Shown here: in pieces, positions 27,220 through 37,142 of the stretch
Layout of the letters: each line of letters starts with the position of its first letter
Numbering within the stretch: position 1 is the stretch's first letter
Source: an uncultured Flavobacteriaceae bacterium
GTDB taxonomy: Bacteria; Bacteroidota; Bacteroidia; Flavobacteriales; Flavobacteriaceae
DNA: 64,000 nucleotides
NCBI GenBank assembly: GCA_947494205.1
Contig: CANLUH010000003.1
Coordinates: 1-64,000 of the forward strand
Reading direction: 5' to 3'
Notes under the pieces: model-generated
The model's input: only the letters and a program-made list of their open reading frames with translations
What the model was told of the DNA's origin: nothing
Databases searched by the model: none
Position numbers and translations under genes: made by a program

Positions 27220-28476
27220 ATGAGTAGTTATGCATCAGTATCAAAAATAACAACGAATGCTCCTTATGTATTACTGGTGCTGTTATCTATTTTTCCGTTA
27301 CTTAATGTAAATTTAATTTCAATTTTAATTTCTGTATTTTTTGCGTTCTCTGTTATTTTTAGATTAAAAACTATAAAAGAAAATATTAAGCGATTAGGGA
27401 TTAAACCACTTGTAATTAATAGCCTCTTTTATTTTGTTCTAATTTTTTCAATATTATATTCTCCAGCTAAAAACAAAGGCTTGGATGTTGTTGTTAGAGA
27501 GATTTCCTTTTTTTTAGTACCATTAATTTTAATTTATGCTGTTAAGATTTCAGATAAATTAATGAAAATTATGGTTAGTATTTTTATAGCATCTAATATA
27601 ATAGTGGTCTTATATTTAACCTACAAGCTAAATTTAATATCCGACCTTATTGAGCAACCAAGGCAGGTTTTTAATAAACGTTATTTTCTAGAAATAGGGA
27701 CTTTCGATTTTAAAGATATGCATGCAACATACGTTGCTTTAAATAATTTAATATCGATATTAATTTTAATTAAGTATGCTTTTTCAACCCAAAATCTAAA
27801 AAAGAGAATAGCAGCAATTGGAATTATTTTAGTATTTACAGTATTCCTCCTAGTACTAAATTCTAGAGTTATAATAGTAATTTCATTATTAGCAATACCA
27901 TTGTTTATATTTTTAAAACTAAAAACTTTAAAGTACAAATTAGCAACAATACTTGTTTTGGTGCTATCTGTAGCAGCATTGGTAATAACCTCAAAAACAC
28001 ATACACTAGGAAGGCTTTTTGTGAAGCCAGTAGAAGAACAAATAAATAATTTTGATGCAGAAGATTTAATAGGAGTTAGGTATAAAATACAAGAATGCAG
28101 TTTAGAACTTATAGCCAAAAAACCTATTTTGGGTTATGGGTTAGGTTACGAAAAAATACTGCTCCCTAATTACTGTTTTGAAACTAAAAACTTTAAAAAT
28201 GTACACCTAAAGACGTATACATCTCATAACGTCTATTTATTTTTAATGTTTGCAGGCGGTATCCCAGCAGTGTTAGCCTTTTTGTTACTATTATTTAATA
28301 ATTTTGCTGTAGCTTTTAAACACAAGGATTTAATGTATCTTTTATTACTAGGGATCTTTACTTTTGCGTTTTTAACAGAGAATTATTTTATTAGAATAAA
28401 TGGAATTTTACTATTTGCTTTTATAAATAGCTACTTTTACCAAAAAAAATTAAACAAAATTGAAAAAGAGAGATAA
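27220..28476 (+). CDS. O-antigen ligase (WaaL/Wzy_C-like) membrane protein
   Basis: A 418-aa polytopic protein with ten or more TM helices. A large loop contains YKIQECSLELIAKKPILGYG and TSHNVYLFLMFAGGIPAVL. The GYG and xxHNxxL arrangement is characteristic of the Wzy_C/O-antigen ligase superfamily. Among the three such proteins here this is the best ligase candidate. Its 3' end overlaps the TTG start of the next gene by 17 bp. Confidence 0.8.
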   Translation: MSSYASVSKITTNAPYVLLVLLSIFPLLNVNLISILISVFFAFSVIFRLKTIKENIKRLGIKPLVINSLFYFVLIFSILYSPAKNKGLDVVVREISFFLVPLILIYAVKISDKLMKIMVSIFIASNIIVVLYLTYKLNLISDLIEQPRQVFNKRYFLEIGTFDFKDMHATYVALNNLISILILIKYAFSTQNLKKRIAAIGIILVFTVFLLVLNSRVIIVISLLAIPLFIFLKLKTLKYKLATILVLVLSVAALVITSKTHTLGRLFVKPVEEQINNFDAEDLIGVRYKIQECSLELIAKKPILGYGLGYEKILLPNYCFETKNFKNVHLKTYTSHNVYLFLMFAGGIPAVLAFLLLLFNNFAVAFKHKDLMYLLLLGIFTFAFLTENYFIRINGILLFAFINSYFYQKKLNKIEKER

Positions 28477-29053
28477 AATTATAAAAAGAGTTTTTGATTT
28501 AATCCTATCTATAATAGGGTTAACCGCTTTTGGTTGGCTTATTATTATAACGGCAATAATAGCTAGGTTAGATACAGGGCTTAGTGGTTTTTTTAAGCAG
28601 AAAAGAGTAGGGCAAAACGGAACACTTTTTAAAGTTATGAAACTTAGAAGTATGAAAAATATTTCTGGAGTAACAACAACAGTATCGACCTCTAGAGATC
28701 CAAGAATAACAAAAATTGGAAACTTTTGGAGAAAGACGAAAATAGACGAGCTACCACAATTAATTAATGTATTTCTTGGACAAATGAGTTTTGTTGGCCC
28801 TAGGCCAGATGTAGAAGGTTATGCAGATAAACTTACAGGAGAAGACAGAATAATATTATCTATAAAGCCAGGAATTACAGGGCCCGCTTCAATTTATTTT
28901 AGAAATGAAGAAGATTTACTAGCTGAGCAAGACAACCCAGAAAAATATAATAACGAAATAATTTGGCCTAAAAAAGTAGAAATTAATAAGGCTTATATAC
29001 GAGACTATTCAATAATAAACGATATTAAGTATATTTTTAAAACAGTAATATAA
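28460..29053 (+). CDS. Initiating sugar-1-phosphate transferase, short PglC type
   Basis: A 197-aa monotopic phosphoglycosyl transferase. The reentrant helix is at about 12-32, followed by FFKQKRVGQNGTLFKVMKLR, the catalytic KIDELPQLINVFLGQMSFVG and GPRPD. The length matches PglC-like core enzymes rather than the longer WbaP/WcaJ forms. It would transfer a sugar-1-phosphate to undecaprenyl phosphate. TTG is used as start because MKKRDKIIKRVFD is the conserved family N-terminus. Its neighbours, DegT and PglF-like, suggest a 4-amino-6-deoxy-HexNAc substrate. Confidence 0.9.
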   Translation: MKKRDKIIKRVFDLILSIIGLTAFGWLIIITAIIARLDTGLSGFFKQKRVGQNGTLFKVMKLRSMKNISGVTTTVSTSRDPRITKIGNFWRKTKIDELPQLINVFLGQMSFVGPRPDVEGYADKLTGEDRIILSIKPGITGPASIYFRNEEDLLAEQDNPEKYNNEIIWPKKVEINKAYIRDYSIINDIKYIFKTVI

Positions 29054-29061
29054 CTCCAATT

Positions 29062-30189
29062 ATGAATTCAAAAATATGGCTATCCTCACCACACATGGGA
29101 GGTAATGAAGAAAAATATGTTAAAGAAGCTTTTGATACTAATTGGATTGCACCTTTAGGACCAAATGTATCAGGTTTTGAAAAAGATTTAGAACAATATT
29201 TAGAAGAAGATGTGCATGTTGCCTGTTTGTCATCTGGTACAGCAGCCATTCATCTTGCCTTAGTGCAATTAGGTGTTGGGTATAATGATGAAGTATTATG
29301 CCAAACTTTTACATTTTGTGGTTCGGCTAATCCAATAAAATATGTTGGAGCTATACCAGTTTTTATAGACAGTGAGCAAGAAACATGGAATATGTGTCCA
29401 AATCATTTAGAGAACGCTATAAAAGATAGAATCGCTAAAGGAAAAACACCAAAAGCTATAATTGTTGTTCATCTATATGGAATGTCTGCCAAAATAGATG
29501 CTATTTTAAAAATAGCAAATCAATATAATATACCAGTAATAGAAGATGCTGCCGAAGCATTAGGCTCTACCTATAAAGGCCAAAAGTGTGGAACCTTTGG
29601 AGATTTCTCTATACTATCCTTTAATGGTAATAAAATTATTACAACATCTGGAGGAGGAGCAATGGTTTGTAACTCTAAAGAAGATAAGGATAAAACCATT
29701 TTCTACGCTACCCAAGCAAGAGATCAAGCACCTCATTATGAGCATACCTCAATAGGCTATAATTACAGAATGAGTAATATAAGTGCAGGTATTGGTAGAG
29801 GGCAAATGGAAGTTTTAGATAAACACATAAATTTGAGACGATCTGTTAATACATTCTACACATCGTTATTTAAAGACGTAAAAGGCATAACAGTAATGCA
29901 AGAGCCAAGTAACGATTATCACTCAAATTTTTGGTTAAGCTGTATACTTATAGATGATACTGCAAGTGTTACGGCCGAAGAATTTAGATTAGCAATGGAT
30001 AAAGAAAACATAGAAACAAGGCCACTATGGAAACCAATGCATTTACAACCTATTTTTAAAGATAATCCGTTTTACGGTGATGGTTTTTCTGAAGCATTAT
30101 TTAAAACAGGACTTTGCTTACCAAGTGGGTCTAATTTAGTAAAAGACGATTTTGATAGAATTACTCAAGCTGTAAAGAGTATTATATAG
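29062..30189 (+). CDS. DegT/DnrJ/EryC1/StrS aminotransferase (PglE-like)
   Basis: A 375-aa PLP-dependent sugar aminotransferase. The start MNSKIWLSSPHMGGNE and then LSSGTAAIHLALVQLG are typical. The PLP Lys is in SFNGNKIITTSGGG near residue 195. It should aminate the 4-keto sugar made by the PglF-like dehydratase next door, giving a UDP-4-amino-4,6-dideoxy-HexNAc. No PglD-type acetyltransferase gene lies in this module. Confidence 0.92.
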   Translation: MNSKIWLSSPHMGGNEEKYVKEAFDTNWIAPLGPNVSGFEKDLEQYLEEDVHVACLSSGTAAIHLALVQLGVGYNDEVLCQTFTFCGSANPIKYVGAIPVFIDSEQETWNMCPNHLENAIKDRIAKGKTPKAIIVVHLYGMSAKIDAILKIANQYNIPVIEDAAEALGSTYKGQKCGTFGDFSILSFNGNKIITTSGGGAMVCNSKEDKDKTIFYATQARDQAPHYEHTSIGYNYRMSNISAGIGRGQMEVLDKHINLRRSVNTFYTSLFKDVKGITVMQEPSNDYHSNFWLSCILIDDTASVTAEEFRLAMDKENIETRPLWKPMHLQPIFKDNPFYGDGFSEALFKTGLCLPSGSNLVKDDFDRITQAVKSII

Positions 30190-30281
30190 TCTTTTTTTAG
30201 CATTATTAGTTGTTAAGTAGTCTTATATTTCGATATTGTAATTATAATTAAGATATTTGCTGCATACAAGTAATTACCCAG

Positions 30282-32243
30282 ATGCTTAAAAAGATAAAAC
30301 AAGCTTTAAAACAAGTATTAGAATCTAGTAAGAAAAAAATAGATTTCAAAAACATAAGTTATTTACCACGTTGGGCAATACTATGTTTTGACTCTGTAAT
30401 TCTTTTAATAGCTTTAATAACGACTAAAATTATTGTAGGTAATTTACAGAACATAAATTACATCTACTTATCGCCTACAAGTCAAGAATTCATTGTAATT
30501 CTAGTTAATATATTATTCTTTATATTATTTAGAACTTATGCGGGGTTAATTAGGCATTCTACTTTTATAGATGCAGTAAAATTCTTTTTAGCATCGGCAT
30601 CAACAATAGTAACTGTACTAATAATTCACTATGCTTATTTTTTAATAACAGGAAGCGTATTGTTTTTAATCCCTCAAATATTAGTATACGCAGTTATTTC
30701 TTTCTGTGGTTTATTTTTATTTAGAATAATGGTAAAACAAGTTTTTGAGGTCTACCTTAATTACAACCATGCCGAATCAGAATTAAACGTATTGGTATAC
30801 GGAACAAGCGAAAATGCAATAGCGATAGCAAGTGCACTACGTTCAGAAAAACCTACACGATATAAAGTTGTTGGTTTTATAGATAAAGCAGATAAAAATA
30901 AAAGTAAAGAAATATTAGGACTTCCCATTATTCACCTTAATAGAAAAACAGCAGTTTTATTAAGAATTTACAAAGCACAAGCACTAATATTAGCAGATAA
31001 TGAATTAACTAAAGAAGAAAGTATTTCTATAGTCGATAACTGTTTAGAATATAACTTTAAAGTGTTTAGAGCACCATTAATTTCCGATATAGAAAGTAAT
31101 ACCAATCTATCGAATCAAATTCAAAATATTCAAATAGAAGATATATTAGAAAGAGAACCAATTAGACTAGATAATAAATTGGTTGCTAAAGAAATATACA
31201 ACAAATGTATTTTAGTTACTGGAGGAGCTGGATCCATAGGAAGTGAAATAGTTAGGCAAGTAGCTAATTACAAGCCTAGTAAATTAATTATTCTAGATCA
31301 AGCAGAATCGCCATTATATCAAATTCAATTAGAAATAAAGAATAATTTCCCAAATCTTTTATTCGAAGCTGTTATTGCAGATGTTAGAAAAGAGAATGTA
31401 ATTGATGAAATCTTTAAAAAACATAAGCCCGATGTTGTTTACCATGCCGCAGCATATAAACATGTACCGCTTATGGAAAATTATCCTTCAGAAGCCGTTT
31501 TTGCTAATGTATTAGGAACAAAAAACATTGCAGATTTATCTTGTAAGTATAATGCCGAAAAGTTTGTAATGGTATCTACAGACAAAGCAGTAAATCCAAG
31601 TAATGTTATGGGGGCCTCTAAGCGAATAGCAGAAATATATGTGCAAGCCCTTCAAGATAAAGTAAAAGAAAAACAAAACGTAAAAACCAATTTTGTAACC
31701 ACTCGATTTGGAAACGTATTAGGGTCCAATGGATCTGTAGTACCATTATTTAAAAGGCAAATAGAAGAAGGAGGACCTTTAACAATAACCCATCCAGACA
31801 TTATAAGATATTTTATGACCATTCCAGAAGCTTGTCAGCTAGTAATAGAGGCTGGAGCAATGGGCAATGGAGGTGAAATTTTTATTTTCGATATGGGAGA
31901 GGCAGTAAAAATTATAGATTTAGCTAAAAAAATTATAAGACTAGCAGGTTTTGTTCCCTATAAAACTATGGATATAAAAGTTATAGGCTTAAGACCAGGA
32001 GAAAAGTTATACGAAGAACTTTTAAATGAGAAATCCAAAACATTGCCAACTTACAACGATAAAATAATGATAGCTAAAATAGAAACCTATGATTACGATT
32101 TTGTAAGTGGGTCTATAAATGAGTTAGTTGAAATAGCAAAAAAAGAAGATAAAAATGAAATCGTTAAGAAAATGAAAGGTATTGTACCTGAGTTTTTAAG
32201 TATGAATTCAGATTTTGAAACATTAGATAAGAAAGTAGTATAG
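30282..32243 (+). CDS. Membrane-bound UDP-HexNAc 4,6-dehydratase (PglF/CapD/WbpM-like)
   Basis: A 653-aa protein with about four N-terminal TM helices (residues 25-160) and a CoA-binding-like Rossmann region (LVYGTSENAIAIASAL). A C-terminal SDR domain starts at VTGGAGSIGSEIVRQ, near residue 312. The catalytic segment VSTDKAVNPSNVMGASK has Met where SDRs usually have Tyr, which is characteristic of this family. It probably converts UDP-GlcNAc to its 4-keto-6-deoxy form for the DegT enzyme. A 92-bp gap separates it from that gene, so a separate promoter is possible. Confidence 0.9.
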   Translation: MLKKIKQALKQVLESSKKKIDFKNISYLPRWAILCFDSVILLIALITTKIIVGNLQNINYIYLSPTSQEFIVILVNILFFILFRTYAGLIRHSTFIDAVKFFLASASTIVTVLIIHYAYFLITGSVLFLIPQILVYAVISFCGLFLFRIMVKQVFEVYLNYNHAESELNVLVYGTSENAIAIASALRSEKPTRYKVVGFIDKADKNKSKEILGLPIIHLNRKTAVLLRIYKAQALILADNELTKEESISIVDNCLEYNFKVFRAPLISDIESNTNLSNQIQNIQIEDILEREPIRLDNKLVAKEIYNKCILVTGGAGSIGSEIVRQVANYKPSKLIILDQAESPLYQIQLEIKNNFPNLLFEAVIADVRKENVIDEIFKKHKPDVVYHAAAYKHVPLMENYPSEAVFANVLGTKNIADLSCKYNAEKFVMVSTDKAVNPSNVMGASKRIAEIYVQALQDKVKEKQNVKTNFVTTRFGNVLGSNGSVVPLFKRQIEEGGPLTITHPDIIRYFMTIPEACQLVIEAGAMGNGGEIFIFDMGEAVKIIDLAKKIIRLAGFVPYKTMDIKVIGLRPGEKLYEELLNEKSKTLPTYNDKIMIAKIETYDYDFVSGSINELVEIAKKEDKNEIVKKMKGIVPEFLSMNSDFETLDKKVV

Positions 32244-32245
32244 AA

Positions 32246-33544
32246 ATGAAAATAACAGTAGTAGGAACAGGTTATGTAGGTTTAGTAACAGGAACTTGTT
32301 TAGCCGAAACCGGAAACGATGTACTTTGTATAGATATAGATGAAAGTAAAGTAAAGCAAATGCAGCAAGGTGAGGTACCTATATACGAGCCTCATTTAGA
32401 TGTTTTATTTGAAAGAAATATAAATGCAAATCGCTTAAAGTTTTCTACCAACTTAGAAGAAGGCTTACAGCATGGAGACATCATATTTTTAGCATTACCA
32501 ACACCAGAAGATGAAGACGGTTCTGCCGATTTAAAATATATTTTAGGAGTTGCAAACGATATAGGAAAGTTAATAACCGATTATAAAGTTATAGTCGATA
32601 AAAGTACAGTGCCAGTTGGCACATCCGATAAAGTTAAAGCAGCAATATCACAACACACTACAGTACCTTTCGATGTGGTTTCTAACCCAGAGTTTCTAAG
32701 AGAAGGCTTCGCTGTAGACGATTTTTTAAAGCCAGAACGAATAGTGGTAGGAGCAAGTAGTGAAAGAGCTATTGCACTTATGGAGAAATTATACAAACCT
32801 TACGTAAGATCTGGCAACCCAATTATAGTTATGGACGAAAAGTCTGCAGAGCTTACCAAGTATGCTTCAAACTCGTTCTTAGCAGCCAAAATTACATTTA
32901 TGAACGAGATTGCAAACTTTTGCGAGAAAGTAGGTGCAGATGTCGATAAAGTAAGAATAGGAATGGGAACAGATTCTAGAATAGGAAAACGTTTCTTATT
33001 TCCGGGAATCGGTTATGGAGGGTCATGCTTTCCTAAAGATGTAAAAGCATTACATAAATCGGGAAAAGACAACGATTATAATTTTAAAATTTTAGATGCT
33101 GTTATTTCTGTAAATGCAAGACAAAAATTAGTGCTTATACCTAAAATAGAACAACATTTTAATAACGATTTAAAAGGTAAAAATATAGCCATTTGGGGAT
33201 TAGCATTTAAGCCAGAAACAGATGATATTAGAGAAGCACCTGCTTTAGATATAATAGATAGTTTGTTAGAGTCTGGCTGTAATATAACGGCGTTTGATCC
33301 AGAAGCAATGCCAAATGTGGAACGAAAATTAGGAAACAAAATTAAGTTTTCTAAAAGCATGTACGATACTTTAGAAGAAGCAGATGCTTTAGTTATATGT
33401 ACAGAGTGGAGCATATTTAGAACACCTAACTTTGAAAAAATAAAAACGTTAATGAAAGAACACGTTATTTTCGATGGTAGAAATCTTTATGATGTTAAAG
33501 ATGTAGAAAATGAAGGACTTAAATACGTTTCAATAGGACGATAA
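32246..33544 (+). CDS. ugd: UDP-glucose 6-dehydrogenase
   Basis: A 432-aa enzyme. It has N-terminal [19 protein letters not shown], the [17 protein letters not shown] signature, catalytic Cys in [14 protein letters not shown] (near residue 259) and [13 protein letters not shown]. It makes UDP-glucuronate. Its stop overlaps the start of the UXS gene by one base, so the product is likely passed on to UDP-xylose. Confidence 0.95.
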   Translation: MKITVVGTGYVGLVTGTCLAETGNDVLCIDIDESKVKQMQQGEVPIYEPHLDVLFERNINANRLKFSTNLEEGLQHGDIIFLALPTPEDEDGSADLKYILGVANDIGKLITDYKVIVDKSTVPVGTSDKVKAAISQHTTVPFDVVSNPEFLREGFAVDDFLKPERIVVGASSERAIALMEKLYKPYVRSGNPIIVMDEKSAELTKYASNSFLAAKITFMNEIANFCEKVGADVDKVRIGMGTDSRIGKRFLFPGIGYGGSCFPKDVKALHKSGKDNDYNFKILDAVISVNARQKLVLIPKIEQHFNNDLKGKNIAIWGLAFKPETDDIREAPALDIIDSLLESGCNITAFDPEAMPNVERKLGNKIKFSKSMYDTLEEADALVICTEWSIFRTPNFEKIKTLMKEHVIFDGRNLYDVKDVENEGLKYVSIGR

Positions 33545-34536
33545 TGGATAGCAAAAAAGTATTAATTACAGGAGCAGCTGGGTTTTTAGGATCTCATTTA
33601 TGCGATCGTTTTATAAAAGAAGGCTACACAGTTATTGGAATGGATAATTTTATAACTGGAGATAGAAAAAATATAAAACACCTAGCAGAACATCCTCGTT
33701 TTAATTTTATAGAGCATGATGTAACTGAGTTTATTAAAATAGAAGGAGAGTTACATTATATTCTCCATTTTGCATCACCAGCTAGTCCAATAGATTACCT
33801 TAAAATACCTATTCAGACACTTAAAGTAGGCTCTTTAGGAACACATAACCTTTTAGGTTTAGCCAAAGCCAAAAATGCAAGGTTGCTTATTGCATCAACA
33901 TCCGAAGTCTATGGAGACCCATTAGTACATCCACAAACAGAAGAGTATTATGGAAATGTAAATACTATAGGACCAAGAGGTGTTTACGATGAAGCAAAGC
34001 GTTTTCAAGAATCTATAACTATGGCATACCATAGATTTCATGGGTTGGAGACTAGAATCGTAAGGATTTTTAATACCTACGGGCCGCGAATGAGGCTAAA
34101 CGATGGTAGAGTTATCCCTGCCTTTATGGGGCAAGCACTTCGTGGAGAAGATTTAACTGTATTTGGAGACGGGTTACAAACACGTTCTTTCTGTTATGTA
34201 GATGATCAAGTAGAAGGAATATACAGACTGTTACTAAGCGACTATTCTAGTCCTGTAAATATTGGAAATCCACATGAAATAACAATAAAAGATTTTGCAG
34301 AAGAAATTATAAAGCTAACAGGAACCTCACAAAAAGTAATCTATAAAGATTTGCCTGTAGATGATCCAATGCAAAGACAACCAGACATCTCTTTAGCTAA
34401 AAAACTATTACAGTGGGAACCAAAAGTTAATAGAGCGGAAGGAATGCGAATTACTTACGACTATTTTAAAAATTTAAGCGAGGAAGAGTTATATAAGAGT
34501 GAACATAAAGATTTTTCTAGTTATAATAATAAGTAA
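33544..34536 (+). CDS. UDP-glucuronate decarboxylase (UDP-xylose synthase)
   Basis: A 330-aa extended [44 protein letters not shown], the catalytic YDEAKR, and [10 protein letters not shown] are all characteristic of UXS. It converts UDP-glucuronate to UDP-xylose. It is directly coupled to ugd, so xylose or a derivative is probably a glycan component. Confidence 0.94.
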   Translation: MDSKKVLITGAAGFLGSHLCDRFIKEGYTVIGMDNFITGDRKNIKHLAEHPRFNFIEHDVTEFIKIEGELHYILHFASPASPIDYLKIPIQTLKVGSLGTHNLLGLAKAKNARLLIASTSEVYGDPLVHPQTEEYYGNVNTIGPRGVYDEAKRFQESITMAYHRFHGLETRIVRIFNTYGPRMRLNDGRVIPAFMGQALRGEDLTVFGDGLQTRSFCYVDDQVEGIYRLLLSDYSSPVNIGNPHEITIKDFAEEIIKLTGTSQKVIYKDLPVDDPMQRQPDISLAKKLLQWEPKVNRAEGMRITYDYFKNLSEEELYKSEHKDFSSYNNK

Positions 34537-34539
34537 TAT

Positions 34540-35949
34540 ATGGAGTATAAACGCGGAAGGTATTCATGGCTTTTACGTCCCTTTCTTATCATTTTTGACA
34601 TCACCGTCATTAATGTTTTAGCGTTTTATTTTTTCAATTTTAATGAAGAAAAATTATACTTTTTTTCTAACGATTTTTTTAATAATAAACACCTATTATA
34701 TTTTCTCTATTCCATAGAGTTATGGATTTTATCCACCTCTCTATTAAGCTTTTATAAAGTATACCGCTATACTTCAGCGCTAAATATTATATCCCTAATA
34801 ATAAAGCAACTTTTTGTTTACAGTATTATATTTTTAGCCTTTGTAGGTGCCTTTAGAAGTATAAATATTCAAGCATTCGAAATGCTTAATTACTTATTGT
34901 TTTCATTTGCTATCATTAGCTTGGTAAAATTGTTAAGTTACTATACTTTAAAAACGTATCGTTCCTATTTACAAGGTAATGTAAGACGAGTAGTAATTAT
35001 AGGGAAAAGCGAAGGTGCAAATGAGTTAAAGTCGTTATTTACTAAGAAAAAAGAATTAGGCTATAATTTATTAGCAACATTTAGCGATTCTAAAACAGGA
35101 GAGTATACAGGCACCGTAGCACAAAGTTTCGACTATTTAAAGGAAAATACTGGGGTCGATGAAATCTACTGTGCTATAGACGAGTTAACAGAAAAACAAG
35201 TTAACGATTTTGTTAAATACGCTAATATTAACCATTGTAATATTAAGTTTATTCCAAATACTAAAAAGCTATTAACAAAACGTCTTAAAACAGATTTTTA
35301 TAATTATTTACCAGTACAATCTATTCAAGAAGTAGCACTTAATAATGATTTTAATAAAATAATAAAGCGGACTTTCGATGTCATATTTTCAATATTTATT
35401 ATCGTTTTTGTACTGTCTTGGGTATCGGTTATTCTTTTTATTTTAATAAAACTAGAATCTAAAGGCCCACTATTTTATAAGCATAAACGTAATGGTATCA
35501 ACTATAAAGAATTTTACTGTTACAAGTTTAGGTCGTTAAGAACATTAGGAGAAGTAAAAGGGACTTATGTAAAGCAAAATGACAATAGAGTTACCAAAAT
35601 AGGACGCTTTTTACGAAAAACTAGTATCGATGAGTTACCGCAATTTGTTAATGTACTTATGGGAGATATGTCTGTAGTAGGGCCAAGGCCGCACATGTTA
35701 TCTTATACCGAAGATTATTCAAAAAAAGTAGATAAATATAACTTTATATTTAGGCATAACGTTAAACCAGGTATAACAGGATTAGCACAAATAAAAGGCT
35801 ATAGAGGAGAAGTAAAGTCCGATGAAGATATAATTAACCGTATAAAGTACGATATCTTCTACATAGAAAACTGGTCTCTATTAATAGATATAAAAATTAT
35901 TCTACAAACGGTAGTACACATTTTTGTAGTACAAGATGAAGCCTATTAA
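34540..35949 (+). CDS. Undecaprenyl-phosphate sugar phosphotransferase, long WcaJ/WbaP type
   Basis: A 469-aa polyprenyl phosphoglycosyl transferase. It has four N-terminal TM helices (to about residue 140) and a Rossmann-like middle region (VVIIGKSEGANELKSLF). The catalytic C-terminal domain has FYCYKFRSLR, KTSIDELPQFVNVLMGDMSV and VGPRPH. It primes a repeat unit on undecaprenyl phosphate, likely with glucose- or galactose-1-phosphate. It is the second initiating enzyme in the locus, besides the one at 28460. Confidence 0.93.
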   Translation: MEYKRGRYSWLLRPFLIIFDITVINVLAFYFFNFNEEKLYFFSNDFFNNKHLLYFLYSIELWILSTSLLSFYKVYRYTSALNIISLIIKQLFVYSIIFLAFVGAFRSINIQAFEMLNYLLFSFAIISLVKLLSYYTLKTYRSYLQGNVRRVVIIGKSEGANELKSLFTKKKELGYNLLATFSDSKTGEYTGTVAQSFDYLKENTGVDEIYCAIDELTEKQVNDFVKYANINHCNIKFIPNTKKLLTKRLKTDFYNYLPVQSIQEVALNNDFNKIIKRTFDVIFSIFIIVFVLSWVSVILFILIKLESKGPLFYKHKRNGINYKEFYCYKFRSLRTLGEVKGTYVKQNDNRVTKIGRFLRKTSIDELPQFVNVLMGDMSVVGPRPHMLSYTEDYSKKVDKYNFIFRHNVKPGITGLAQIKGYRGEVKSDEDIINRIKYDIFYIENWSLLIDIKIILQTVVHIFVVQDEAY

Positions 35950-35960
35950 AACGTTTTAAA

Positions 35961-36731
35961 ATGAACGGATTGGTCTCTATAATAACCCCAATGTATAATT
36001 CTGAAGCCTTTATAGTAGATACTATAAATAGCATTACAGCACAAACGTATACCCATTGGGAGCTACTACTTATAGATGATAAATCTTCCGACAAAACAAT
36101 AGAAATAGTTAGTCGTTATACAAATAAGTATTCTAACATAAAATTATTGCAAAACGAAGTGAATTCTGGAGCAGCAATTTCTAGAAATAAAGGCATTATG
36201 GCAGCTGCAGGAGATTATATCGCTTTTTTAGATGCAGACGATTTATGGAAGCCCGAAAAATTAGAAAAGCAAGTAACCTTTATGCGCACGAACAATTGCG
36301 ATGTTTGCTTTAGTAGTTACGAGCAAATAGATGAACAAGGAAAGCCATTAAATAAACTAGTAGAAGCATTACCAATATTAACGTATAATAAGTATCTAAA
36401 AAGTAATTATATAGGCAACCTAACCGGCATGTATAATTCTAAAGCCTTAGGTAAAATAACATCCCCCAATTTACGTAAACGACAAGATTGGTTACTGTGG
36501 TTAGCAGCAATTAAAGCATCTAGTAAACCTGCGCAGGGTATTCAAGAATCTTTGGCGTATTACCGTATAAGGGAAAACTCGATATCTTCGAATAAATTGA
36601 ACTTATTAAAGTATAATTACGCTGTTTACAAAAAAGGATTAGGCTTTTCTACTGTAAAATCCTTGTTTTATATGCTTGTGTTTTTAAAGGAACACTTTTT
36701 TGTGAAGTCGAAGCAGGTAAAAAAACAATAA
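35961..36731 (+). CDS. GT2-family glycosyltransferase
   Basis: A 256-aa enzyme with the classic N-terminus VSIITPMYNSEAFIVDTINS, LLIDDKSSDKT, the DxD-type FLDADDLWKPEKLEKQ near residue 92, and a WLLWLAAIK segment. It resembles the short TuaG-type glycosyltransferases that follow priming enzymes. It is the last gene of the polysaccharide operon and is followed by a strong palindrome. Confidence 0.9.
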   Translation: MNGLVSIITPMYNSEAFIVDTINSITAQTYTHWELLLIDDKSSDKTIEIVSRYTNKYSNIKLLQNEVNSGAAISRNKGIMAAAGDYIAFLDADDLWKPEKLEKQVTFMRTNNCDVCFSSYEQIDEQGKPLNKLVEALPILTYNKYLKSNYIGNLTGMYNSKALGKITSPNLRKRQDWLLWLAAIKASSKPAQGIQESLAYYRIRENSISSNKLNLLKYNYAVYKKGLGFSTVKSLFYMLVFLKEHFFVKSKQVKKQ

Positions 36732-37142
36732 AACCAAATTTAGTTAATCTGTATTTTTACTATAGAATATATTTTACATTAATAAAAAAGACCTTTAGAA
36801 CTTTCCTGTAAAACACAGAAATGTTTTCTACAAACTCATTAAAAAAGAGGTTTCACTATCTAAATATTTGTTTTAACTCAATAGCTTTTGTCTTATAATT
36901 ATAAAAGAACCACTTTTATACAATAAAGCTAAAATAATCAGGAAGTTTTATAGACATTGAGCTTAACTATAAGTCGATATTTATAAATATCGACTTATAG
37001 TCTTTGTTTTTCTATTCGTGTTGTACTTATATTTGTTTAGTTTTAACATGTAAGAAAATAAGTGTTATTATTTTACGTTATAATAATGACACAATCTCTC
37101 GCTATTAATTTTAATAAAATAAACATTTATCCCTATTAACCA
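36732..37142. other. 411-bp AT-rich intergenic region
   Basis: It separates the end of the polysaccharide operon from the RHS island. Besides the palindrome at 36967-37000 I see no convincing small gene or RNA. A promoter for the RHS gene at 37143 must lie here, but no exact TAnnTTTG box was found near its start. Confidence 0.6.
36967..37000. terminator. 34-bp perfect palindrome, probable operon terminator
   Basis: Positions 36967-36983 are exactly the reverse complement of 36984-37000, and a T-rich stretch follows (TCTTTGTTTTT). It lies 235 bp after the last polysaccharide gene. A terminator is most likely. A binding site for a dimeric regulator is the alternative, because a gapless palindrome makes a poor hairpin loop. 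Confidence 0.6.

Noticed and set aside
27681-28118. 145-aa minus-strand open frame opposite the O-antigen ligase gene
   Set aside because: It is fully antisense to a polytopic membrane protein gene, with no supporting context.
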